Assembly: GCA_035295745.1 (NCBI GenBank)
Contig: DATGIL010000021.1
Coordinates: 124,001 to 188,000, forward strand
Reading direction: 5' to 3'
Length of the DNA: 64,000 nucleotides
From: JAIQFL01 sp035295745
GTDB lineage: Bacteria; Acidobacteriota; Terriglobia; Bryobacterales; Bryobacteraceae
This document shows positions 8,460 to 15,364 of this stretch, piece after piece. The notes below the pieces were generated by a model. The model did no database searches. It was given only the letters and a program-made list of their open reading frames with translations, and was not told the origin of the DNA. Both the position numbers and the translations under genes were made by a program. Positions within the stretch are counted from its first letter, which is position 1; every line of letters starts with the position of its first letter.

Positions 8460-8825
8460 TTACACTTTATTCCGGCGGCATCGCCCCATCAGCAGCCCCA
8501 GCAGAAAACCAGCCGCCACTGCGCCCAGGATGGCCGCCGGTGCGCGATAGTACACGAACCGGGCGCCTTCTTCCGTCACCTCGACGACTCCGACCGGACA
8601 TGCGATCACTCGTCCACCGCCGCCTCCTCCGCCACCGTGTCTCTTCGGCTCGTCTCCCGACTGCTGCTCGCCCCCGCCGCCACCGCCGCCGAACGAGTAC
8701 TTGATGGATGCCACCGGCACCACCACGCGCTTGCCGGAGATTACCGGCTCGCCGTACACGCTCTTAACCGTCGCCGTCGCGCCGATCGTCTCGCCAATCG
8801 AACGCACAATCTCTTCGATATTCAT
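8460..8825 (-). CDS. GerW/YtfJ-like sporulation-protein family member
   Basis: 121 residues from ATG 8825 (MNIEEIVRSIGETIGA). The sequence follows the GerW/YtfJ family pattern: NIEEIV, a VYGEPVISGKRVVVPVASI strand pair, the glycine-rich loop SFGGGGGGGE, a second glycine run, then a conserved GVVEVTEEGARFV segment. Unusually, the C-terminus carries a transmembrane helix (AAILGAVAAGFLLGLLMG) and a basic tail. In Bacillus the family acts in spore germination; here the organism is presumably not an endospore former, so the role is unknown. Confidence 0.75.
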   Translation of the reverse strand: MNIEEIVRSIGETIGATATVKSVYGEPVISGKRVVVPVASIKYSFGGGGGGGEQQSGDEPKRHGGGGGGGGRVIACPVGVVEVTEEGARFVYYRAPAAILGAVAAGFLLGLLMGRCRRNKV

Positions 8826-8874
8826 GCTTTCATTTACCCACACGCACTTGCATGTACGACGCCCTGTCCACCGC

Positions 8875-10188
8875 TCACTGAGCGCGACAGGTATTCCCGC
8901 GCACGGTGTTGTCGTTCATCCGCACTCCGGGTGCCGCCACTACGCACCGCGTGCCCATCCGAAACCCGGTGATCTGGTTGTGCTCGATGGTGTTTGCCAC
9001 GGCTGGCGCGGGCCGCTCGGCGCCTTTGCCCAGATAGATCCCACTGCTCAGCATCTCGGGCTCTCCCGGACCGTAGTAGCAGCCGAAGCGCGCGGCCTCT
9101 TCGTTGCAGTGAGCCAGATTGAGGTGCAATAGGCGATTATTCGCGATCCGGTGCCCACTGCCAATTACGAAAATGCCTCCGAACAACGGACCATCGATGG
9201 TGTTTTCGATGATTCGGATATTCCTCGACTCCATATCCGGATTGCTGTTGTTCATCACGATTCCGTAATTCCCGAAGCGGTACTGCTCCGCGCCCCCACG
9301 ATTCACGCAGACATTCCCGCGAACCTCGCCATCGTGGAATCCGTCCAGGTCCATGCATTTGCCGTCGAGTTCCTCGAAGCGGTTATCGAGGTACGCGCAC
9401 TCTTCGACGTTTCCGGCGGTGTCGAGCGCCGCGGGCACCGCCCGGTCCTCCATATCGACATCTTGCAGCGGGTATCCGATCGCCCTGCCGCTGTTCCGTT
9501 CCACCCGCACCCGTGCCGCGTGCCCTACCTGCAAGGCGTCGCGTCCCAGATTTTCGAAGTAATTGAGCGCGAACAGGCCGTCGGTATTGCGCGGAGACGT
9601 GTAGAGCGAGTGCGTCCACACCCCATTGCCGCGAACATTGCGCAGCTCGCAGCGCGTGACTCGAAACCCCGTGGTGCCCTCTTCGAGCAAAATGCCGCCA
9701 GTGGCGTTGTTTCGCCCGGCCGGCGTTCGCGAGCCGCTATCCACCACCTGAAGCCGATCCAACGTGACCCCGTGGGAGCGGCTGACCAGCACGGCAAAGC
9801 CAGCGATATTCCGAAATCGAACCCGTTCCACCTGAAGGCCCTCGACGCCCTCCGCCAGAACACCATTCCCGTTCGTGAAATGCGCAAACGGCCTGTCGTA
9901 GGGCGGCAGGCCCGAACGAGTCTCAATCGCCTCCCGATTTCCGTCGATCGCGAAATCGTGGAGCCGTACATCGTTGCCGCGCACCACCATCACGGCCCGT
10001 CCGGCAAAATCAGGGGCTGCCCGCAGCACCGTTCCCGTGGGTGAGCCCAGCACCTCCGTGCCCGCATCCACCAGCATCTCCGCATGCACTTCGACAACGC
10101 CCGCGGGCAACTGCACCACATGCCGGGGCAGAGGCTTGAGGACAATCACTGCCACCGCCAGCAGCACGAACACGAGCGCAATTCGCAT
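8875..10188 (-). CDS. Right-handed parallel beta-helix protein
   Basis: 437 residues. An N-terminal hydrophobic segment (MRIALVFVLLAVAVIVL) acts as signal peptide or anchor, followed by repeated short beta turns with asparagine ladders (VRLHDFAIDGNRE, LQVERVRFRNIAGF, FRVTRCELRNVRGNGV, IRIIENTIDGPLFGG, HRIANNRLLHLNL), the hallmark of pectate-lyase-like beta-helices. Such proteins bind or cleave polysaccharides; no catalytic set can be assigned here. Nine bases separate it from the methyltransferase upstream, so the two are likely co-transcribed. Confidence 0.8.
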   Translation of the reverse strand: MRIALVFVLLAVAVIVLKPLPRHVVQLPAGVVEVHAEMLVDAGTEVLGSPTGTVLRAAPDFAGRAVMVVRGNDVRLHDFAIDGNREAIETRSGLPPYDRPFAHFTNGNGVLAEGVEGLQVERVRFRNIAGFAVLVSRSHGVTLDRLQVVDSGSRTPAGRNNATGGILLEEGTTGFRVTRCELRNVRGNGVWTHSLYTSPRNTDGLFALNYFENLGRDALQVGHAARVRVERNSGRAIGYPLQDVDMEDRAVPAALDTAGNVEECAYLDNRFEELDGKCMDLDGFHDGEVRGNVCVNRGGAEQYRFGNYGIVMNNSNPDMESRNIRIIENTIDGPLFGGIFVIGSGHRIANNRLLHLNLAHCNEEAARFGCYYGPGEPEMLSSGIYLGKGAERPAPAVANTIEHNQITGFRMGTRCVVAAPGVRMNDNTVRGNTCRAQ

Positions 10189-10197
10189 GGCACGCGT

Positions 10198-11508
10198 TCA
10201 GACGACTTCGACCGCAACCGGGGCGAAGGCGCGCTTGCCGATCGAGATCTCGACCCGGTGCGGTCCCGGAGTCACGCTCTCGGGCAGCATCACGTTGTAC
10301 TCGTAATGCTGAAAAATCGGGTCCACGCAGAAGGATTCGCTGCCCGTAATCTCCTGGCCGTCGATCGCAACCCGAAACCGGTCTGGATGCATGACATCGA
10401 GCATCGTCACCTTCACCACCCGACTCGCGATTCGTGTGCCCGATAGCAGATTGATTCCATCCGTGACGCTGTGAACTCTGGGAACCGCCGGGCCCGCCGG
10501 TACAATCCGAACCCATGCCGGCGGACACAGCGGGCGACCCAGCCACATCACCTCGATCTTCACCAATCCGGTGCGAATCCCTTCGGGGAGAGCCGCATTC
10601 ACCTGCGAGAGCCCGTCGGCCTCGCGGTCTCCGATGTAAGTCAGGCGGCACGCCCGATCGTCTGCCGTAATCGCCATGTGATTCAGATCGCAATCCGGGG
10701 GCAGATTCAGAATGCGAATCGAGATTGCCGCCATGGGACCGGTCGCCGGCGCCGCGGCTTCGCCTGTAAGTGCATTGCTGATCCGGTGGATCGAGGGCGC
10801 GGGATCCAACGGAAAGATCTGATCCGCCGCCGTTTCCAAGTGTTTCGTCCAGCCATCCGCCATTTTGCGGCACGTGATCCACATGTATTGCGTCCAGATC
10901 TGTTCCAGAGCCAAAAGCTGCAGGTTGTACTCGCGGGCAAAGGCGGTGATCTCTTCCGGGGCGATCCGCACTCCGCTCCAGGTGTCGTACTGTTTGCTGT
11001 GCGCCGGGAGCCCGTTGATCTGGCAACGCAGAATGCCGCCGGTGCGCAGTACGCGCCGCGCTTCGCGCAGGTACTCGAACACGACATCGCGGCTCGGAAT
11101 GTGCTGGAACACCGCATACGAATAGACAAAGTCGAATTTCTCGGTGGGAAACAGTGAAAGATCGGTGCCCGAAGTTTCGTGGGCATATGCGTTGGGTGTG
11201 CTCTTCAGGTTCTGATTCGCCAGCCGCACCATTTCTTCGGAGACATCCACACCGTGAATCTTCCCGAAATAGGGAGCCAGGGGCCGCATGAGCCTGCCCG
11301 GCCCGCAACCGATTTCGAGCGCTGCCTCGTGATTCTGCAGCCGCTTGAGCTCGGCGATCAGGAGCCGGAGCACATCTGCTGCCGTCGAGAAGAACTCGTC
11401 GTGGCCCTGTTCCCGCCTGCCAAAGGCGACATAGTAATACGCGTCTTCTCCGGCGCGCGCATTCCAATCCGCACGCATGCGGTCGAGCACTTCAGAATCG
11501 GCAGGCAT
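10198..11508 (-). CDS. SAM-dependent methyltransferase with C-terminal beta domain
   Basis: 436 residues. Residues 1 to about 240 form a class I methyltransferase: motif I ALEIGCGPGRLM (65-74), acidic loop KIHGVDVSEEM, motif IV FDFVYSYAVFQHI, and LREARRVLRTGGIL. The remaining ~190 residues are beta-rich (VSISIR-like strands, RVEISIGKRAFAPVAVEVV) and unassigned. Substrate unknown. It is divergent from the Wzt-like gene with only 22 bp between start codons, and is followed by the beta-helix gene. In O-antigen systems a methyltransferase caps the chain recognised by Wzt, which makes the pairing suggestive (inference). Confidence 0.8.
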   Translation of the reverse strand: MPADSEVLDRMRADWNARAGEDAYYYVAFGRREQGHDEFFSTAADVLRLLIAELKRLQNHEAALEIGCGPGRLMRPLAPYFGKIHGVDVSEEMVRLANQNLKSTPNAYAHETSGTDLSLFPTEKFDFVYSYAVFQHIPSRDVVFEYLREARRVLRTGGILRCQINGLPAHSKQYDTWSGVRIAPEEITAFAREYNLQLLALEQIWTQYMWITCRKMADGWTKHLETAADQIFPLDPAPSIHRISNALTGEAAAPATGPMAAISIRILNLPPDCDLNHMAITADDRACRLTYIGDREADGLSQVNAALPEGIRTGLVKIEVMWLGRPLCPPAWVRIVPAGPAVPRVHSVTDGINLLSGTRIASRVVKVTMLDVMHPDRFRVAIDGQEITGSESFCVDPIFQHYEYNVMLPESVTPGPHRVEISIGKRAFAPVAVEVV

Positions 11509-11530
11509 GTCGTGTTGTTATTCTAACGTC

Positions 11531-12463
11531 ATGTCAGTTGCTTTTCGCCAGGTGAGTAGCGCGCCCCTTGATGCTTTGGACGCGGCCGCTCCCGACGGCG
11601 CAGTCATCGGGATCATCGGGGAGAACGGCTCGGGAACGAATCGTTTGCTGCGCCTGGCAGCGGGTCTCGAAAAACCAGTCAAGGGAAGTGTAGACGCCTC
11701 AGGAGCGGCGCGTTTTTTGGGTGCCGATGACGCCTTGAGCCTGGCGCCCGCCGCCGTCCTGTGCATCGACCATACGTTTGCCCGTCACGACGCGCTGGTG
11801 CGCGCCCGCGCCGCGATGGCACTCGACCGCATGCGCCGCGGCGGCACCACCGTGCTGCTAGCCTCACATGAAGAGGAACTGCTCCGCCGCATGGCCGACG
11901 AGATCTGGTGGCTGCACGAGGGCAGGCTGGCGGGCCGCGGCGATCCGGAAGAGATGCTGGCCGCCTACCGGAAACATATCGCTGCCCGCGTGCGCGCCTG
12001 GGGCGAGAGTCTTACGCCGCAAATGGCCCCGCGGATGCGTTGGGGCGATGGACGCGCGGAGATTCTGCGCGTCGAGACGATCGGCGAGGAAGGGCGCCCG
12101 ACCATGGTCTGGCGCAGCGGAGAACTGGCTCTGGTCAAGGTCGCGATCCAGTTTCGCGAAGCGGTGGAGGACCCGGTAGTTGGGATCATGATCCGGACGC
12201 GCATCGGGCTGAATGTTTACGGCACCAACACCGAATTGGAGCGGCTGAAGCTCGGCCCGACGGTTCCCGATCAGACGGTGGAGATCAGTTTCGCTTTCCG
12301 CTGCGAGCTATGTCCGCAGGAGTACACGCTCACGGTCGCCTCTCACGATCCCGACGGCGTCTGGCATGACTGGCTCGACGATGCGGTGGCTTTCTCGGTA
12401 AGTGACACGCGCTACACCGCGGGGGTCGCCAACTTGCGCGCCACCGTGACGCGAACACGATAG
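11531..12463 (+). CDS. Wzt-like ABC protein with degenerate ATPase domain
   Basis: 310 residues from ATG 11531. The N-terminal ~155 residues are a shrunken ABC ATPase: Walker A reads GENGSGTN (30-37), so the invariant lysine is T36 and the following Ser/Thr is N37; Walker B VLCID (76-80) is followed by His81 instead of the catalytic Glu; the stretch between them is only about 40 residues, with no Q-loop and no LSGGQ. The H-switch (LLASHEEE, H113) and ending WWLHEGRLAGRGDPEEM remain. Residues ~175-310 match the Wzt C-terminal carbohydrate-binding domain type (NVYGTNTEL, CPQEYTLTVASHD). ATP hydrolysis is unlikely; glycan binding is inferred. No Wzm permease is nearby. Confidence 0.75.
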   Translation: MSVAFRQVSSAPLDALDAAAPDGAVIGIIGENGSGTNRLLRLAAGLEKPVKGSVDASGAARFLGADDALSLAPAAVLCIDHTFARHDALVRARAAMALDRMRRGGTTVLLASHEEELLRRMADEIWWLHEGRLAGRGDPEEMLAAYRKHIAARVRAWGESLTPQMAPRMRWGDGRAEILRVETIGEEGRPTMVWRSGELALVKVAIQFREAVEDPVVGIMIRTRIGLNVYGTNTELERLKLGPTVPDQTVEISFAFRCELCPQEYTLTVASHDPDGVWHDWLDDAVAFSVSDTRYTAGVANLRATVTRTR

Positions 12464-12522
12464 GCTGTGACGGCAGATCGCCGACCTTGATTACCCCACA
12501 GAGACGCAGAAGACTTCCCGTC

Positions 12523-13302
12523 CTAGCAGAGCCCTGAGGAGGTCGGTGACCCGCTGCGACCGCGCGAAGTGGCAAGTATATAGAGCACAGGCCAGTTGCA
12601 CCACCAGAGCGCAATCGGATTCATTACTGTAAGCGCCGCAATCGCCGCAGCCAGCGGAATCGATGCATTCAGTCCAAGCGAGGGATTGCGCCTGCCCTGC
12701 CACATCCCCGCGATCGCCGGAAGCACGACCAGAGTCGCGAGCAGCAGCAGCGGAAGCGTCAACATCGAGAGAGACCGCAGGAAGGCCGCGCCCGCCACGT
12801 AGTAATGGACTCGCGGCGCGCTCACGAGTTCTCCCCCGATCAACACCGCACAGAACAGCGCGCCATTCACCCGAAGCACACGGCGGCAGAGAGCACTGAG
12901 CACAAACCCCGCGCTCCACGCCCAACAGGCCACAAGCACCGAATGGAGCACCAGCATTCTTACGCCCGGAGCAACCTGCAACCCAGCGTCTCGCAACAGC
13001 CTGGGGTCGATCGATCCGTAGTTCCCGAGGATCCAGAGATAAAGATCGTAGGTCCTCCCGAGTGACACGGAATGGAACCCAAGCAGCAGTCCGAGCGGCA
13101 AAACGATCGCAGTGAGCCCCAGCCACGGACGCCAGTCCTTCCACAGAACAGCCTGCCGGCGGATCACCAGTCCCAACACGTCGATTAGTGCAGCGCCAGG
13201 CCCGTCACCGCTCTCCGCTAAGTCGCCCCGCACGACCTCGCGTTCGTCGCCGTCCAGAGCGCGGCAGAGCGCGTCAACCATCCACCAGAAAATGCGATTC
13301 AT
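12523..13302 (-). CDS. Multi-pass membrane protein paired with PadR
   Basis: 259 residues with roughly five transmembrane segments (LTAIVLPLGLLLGFHS, LVLHSVLVACWAWSAGFVL, LPLLLLATLVVLPAIAGMW). The cytoplasmic N-terminus has DEREVVRGDLAESG, a short motif resembling the prefix of PadR-linked membrane proteins in Acidobacteriota. Its ATG overlaps the PadR stop by four bases (ATGA), so it is translationally coupled and probably the regulator's main target. Transport or signalling role unknown. Confidence 0.7.
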   Translation of the reverse strand: MNRIFWWMVDALCRALDGDEREVVRGDLAESGDGPGAALIDVLGLVIRRQAVLWKDWRPWLGLTAIVLPLGLLLGFHSVSLGRTYDLYLWILGNYGSIDPRLLRDAGLQVAPGVRMLVLHSVLVACWAWSAGFVLSALCRRVLRVNGALFCAVLIGGELVSAPRVHYYVAGAAFLRSLSMLTLPLLLLATLVVLPAIAGMWQGRRNPSLGLNASIPLAAAIAALTVMNPIALWWCNWPVLYILATSRGRSGSPTSSGLC

Positions 13303-13625
13303 CGCGCCAGAATTGCCTGGGATGCCCAGGAGACTCCACGGCTGACCGACACCACTGCCTTGTAGAAATCGCCGGCCGCCTGAAGGCCCTCTCCGGTCAC
13401 GCGCACCATGCGCTTGGCACGGCCCCCGCGCTCAGGAGTGGGATCGCCCATCCAGGTTTGCACCAAGCCCTTGGCTTCCAGGCGATCAAGTGTGGTGTAA
13501 AGGGCGCCGATAGAACAGCGGCGCGCGGTGGTGTCCTCCATTTCCTGCCGGATGGCAGCACCATACGCCCCGTCTCCGAGACGCACGGCTGCGGTCAGCA
13601 GGAAATATTCAAACTCTCCCAACAT
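13299..13625 (-). CDS. PadR-family transcriptional regulator
   Basis: 108 residues, close to the minimal PadR size. The winged helix is visible as LGEFEYFLLTAAVRLGDGAYGAAIRQEM and SIGALYTTLDRLEAKGLVQTW, followed by GGRAKRMVRVTGEGLQA. It probably represses its own operon with the membrane protein that overlaps its stop. A CTCA-TTG-TGAG palindrome lies just before the start codon. Confidence 0.88.
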   Translation of the reverse strand: MLGEFEYFLLTAAVRLGDGAYGAAIRQEMEDTTARRCSIGALYTTLDRLEAKGLVQTWMGDPTPERGGRAKRMVRVTGEGLQAAGDFYKAVVSVSRGVSWASQAILAR

Positions 13626-13628
13626 TAC

Positions 13629-13646
13629 TATCTCATTGTGAGGATA
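13629..13646. promoter_or_regulatory. Palindrome before PadR start, possible operator
   Basis: TATCTCA-TTG-TGAGGATA: the core CTCATTGTGAG is perfect and the flanks are nearly so. It sits three bases upstream of the ATG, where the ribosome-binding site would be, so bound repressor could also block translation initiation. Function inferred from position. Confidence 0.4.
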
Positions 13647-13681
13647 ATCGGGAGGTCTGTCAAGCTTGTGAAATATGGGGC

Positions 13682-13948
13682 TTAGTTATCCAGAACGATG
13701 ATGGTCCAGGTTTCACACTGGGCGGTGTGGACTTCCCGCCACCCCCCCAGGCTGCGAGCTTCCAATGCCGCCGCGATTGCGTCGCTAAACGTCAGTCCCC
13801 CTTGGAGGTCGCCCACGACCACTCCACGCGGCAATGCGCGAGCTTCTTTGACGCTGGCTATTTGCGTTATGATATGCGAGGTGTCAACACCCAGCCCCGC
13901 GGCCGTGGACAAATCGACACCGCCACTAATCCGACCGGGAATCTGCAT
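13682..13948 (-). CDS. Small hypothetical protein
   Basis: 88 residues (MQIPGRISGGVDLSTAAGL... ending WTIIVLDN). The second half, GGLTFSDAIAAALEARSLGG followed by a short strand, looks like a folded alpha/beta fragment, but no family was recognised. No strong Shine-Dalgarno sequence. It may be an intact small protein or the C-terminal remnant of a larger one; it lies next to a region full of gene debris. Confidence 0.4.
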   Translation of the reverse strand: MQIPGRISGGVDLSTAAGLGVDTSHIITQIASVKEARALPRGVVVGDLQGGLTFSDAIAAALEARSLGGWREVHTAQCETWTIIVLDN

Positions 13949-14074
13949 AGTCCCATTGTCTCACTCGGCCCTAAAAGATGTAAAAAAGTTAATCCGTGAA
14001 ATGTACGGGTTCGTCCAACCGGTGCTATCCATTTGCGACTTCCCGGCACGACGGGTCCAAATTATGCTGAGGCG

Positions 14075-14401
14075 ATGCACGGAGCCACGTTCCCTCAGCG
14101 GTACCTAAATGGCGAGTATCTCGCGGTATGCGATGAGTTGATCGCCACCGATGGTGTGCGAGACCCGCTCTACCTCGAGGATGCGGCCGCCGTCGCCACG
14201 GAGACGATGAAACGTGTCCGTCACAATGTAGAAGTGCTCATTCCCCGGCTGGCGGAGATGGGCTACCGCTTTGTCCTCGTATTTTGGCAAGAACACTCCC
14301 TTACGGTCGTGGCTCGTAACCTACGGGATACTTGCACTTGCGAGCCGCGCGCGTCAGCAAGCGATCTGGCGGTATGCCGGCGGACTTCTGAAAACAAGTA
14401 A
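14075..14401 (+). pseudogene. Gene fragment ending in repeat sequence
   Basis: From ATG 14075 the frame encodes a plausible domain (YLNGEYLAVCDELIATDG, ETMKRVRHNVEVLIPRLAEM, GYRF), resembling the N-terminal region of a widespread hypothetical family. From about 14278 the frame enters the dispersed repeat and encodes repeat-derived residues (VVARNLRDTC, EPRASASDLA) until the stop at 14401. The natural C-terminus is missing, so the gene appears truncated where the repeat begins. Function unknown; the truncation reading rests on the repeat identity, which is clear. Confidence 0.55.
14278..14370. repeat. Dispersed palindromic repeat (copy 2)
   Basis: Single element: cgtattttggcaagaac, then an actcccttacggtcgtggct + cgtaac end module (from 14295), a short variable middle, and gcgagccgcgcgcgtcagca + agcg at 14340-14363. 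The two end modules are imperfect inverted repeats, so the element folds into a hairpin around ggctcgt/acgagcc-type stems. Same family as 1711-1888 and 35401-35980. Confidence 0.7.
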
Positions 14402-14457
14402 TAAGCATAATAAGCAAATGGCAAAGGCTATCAGCGGGCCGCTGAGCGAGACGCCGA

Positions 14458-14526
14458 GTAGGCCCAGGGAATTTCACCCCGAGCCTCTCACAGATCCGGA
14501 CATAAACCTCTCGGCTTATCCGGCTC
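14458..14526 (-). ncRNA. Group II intron domains V and VI
   Basis: Domain V is 14526-14493 on the minus strand: exactly 34 nt, GAGCCGGATAAGCC-GAGA-GGTTTATGTCCGGATC written as stem, GNRA tetraloop, stem, with the AGC catalytic triad near its 5' end and the usual bulge on the 3' strand. It is followed by TGTGAGAGGCTCGGGG and a GAAA-capped domain VI-like stem, ending CCTAC (14458). This arrangement is specific to group II introns. Confidence 0.8.
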
Positions 14527-15068
14527 GTGCCACCTATCGAAGCCCGCCGCTTTCCGTCGAAATCCGCGAGTTCCTCCGGTTGCCCGTTGACCCAAATCGA
14601 TCCCAACGCAGGTAGCCTGCTCCCTTCGCTCCACGGGCATTACCCCGCTTCATCACTACTACGAAGCAGTCCGCCCCTGGCCGGCGCATCAGTACTCTCA
14701 GCCTCGGGGTTCTACCCCTTGCGCCTTTTCCCTTACCATCGCTGACCAGGTTCTCAAGTTCCGCCACGGAAGCCCGAACGAGAGTCACGCCGCCTGTACA
14801 CCGGACACCACATGGCCAGTACGTAGGTTTCCGCCATGCTGCTCCCAGGGCAGAGACGCTCCCCGGTTTCGATGCCGTCTGATGAATTTCGATGCGTGAT
14901 CAGCGGTTCGTTTGCACTCGTCTCTCTCGTCCACACATGACGTGATCAAATGTCACGCCTTTTAACCACGACGTTCACCACTGGCGGCTTTTGACCGCAG
15001 CAGCTCATGGCAGTTTGAAGCCTCCCCCTACAGGGCGGCTCCGAAGGGCCCACCTTCATCTCCCGCAC
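14458..15068 (-). mobile_element. ORF-less group II intron (or intron remnant)
   Basis: On the minus strand this ~610-nt stretch begins GTGCGGGAGATGAAGG (a GTGYG-type intron 5' end) and ends with a canonical domain V, a domain VI-like hairpin and CCTAC. The middle contains conserved-looking structured pieces such as GGTAAGGGAAAAGGCGCAAG and GAAGCGGGGTAATGCCCGTG but no reverse transcriptase; short frames such as 14301-14606 are translations of the ribozyme. Size fits an intron that has lost or never had its ORF, which would need a maturase in trans. The 3' part is confident, the 5' boundary less so. Confidence 0.7.
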
Positions 15069-15160
15069 AGCATGCCGCTTTCACGACTTCTTGACACAAC
15101 GTCTCCGCTTCACCGGCACTGGCAGATTAACACGCACTCCGCAGGGAGGTGAGGAAAAGG

Positions 15161-15203
15161 CGACATTTCTACTTTGCCAGGAGCACGACATTTCTACTTT
15201 GCC
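15161..15203. repeat. 18-bp direct repeat, possible IS-end remnant
   Basis: cgacatttctactttgcc occurs at 15161-15178 and again at 15186-15203, a 25-bp period. Such repeated short motifs are typical of the termini of IS21-type elements, but no transposase is present here, so this is at most a solo end. It sits just upstream of the TonB-receptor promoter. Confidence 0.5.
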
Positions 15204-15224
15204 TTGACAATCTAAAAACCAATC

Positions 15225-15253
15225 TTGACTCCCTTTCATTGAACTGATACGAT
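15225..15253 (+). promoter_or_regulatory. Sigma-70-like promoter of the TonB receptor gene
   Basis: TTGACT (15225-15230), 17-bp spacer, TACGAT (15248-15253). Transcription would start near 15260 and give a ~100-nt leader containing two hairpins. Confidence 0.55.
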
Positions 15254-15275
15254 ACGGCCCACTATTGCACACACT

Positions 15276-15296
15276 TCATTGCGTTATACGCAATGA
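15276..15296. promoter_or_regulatory. TCATTGCG inverted repeat, operator-like
   Basis: TCATTGCG-ttata-CGCAATGA, perfect 8-bp arms, just downstream of the predicted start of transcription of the TonB receptor gene. Size and symmetry suit a dimeric repressor. A second inverted repeat, ctgccgg...ccggcag, follows at 15305-15330. The IclR regulator at 22210 is a possible ligand (inference from proximity). Confidence 0.45.
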
Positions 15297-15364
15297 GGTT
15301 TAAACTGCCGGTCTGGAAGGGTCCCCGGCAGATGGGCAACATGAAATTGTTGCGGAGGGGTTCC

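Noticed and set aside
14301..14788. Minus-strand frames with peptides such as VNGQPEELADFDGKRRASIG
   Set aside because: These are translations of the group II intron ribozyme, not proteins.
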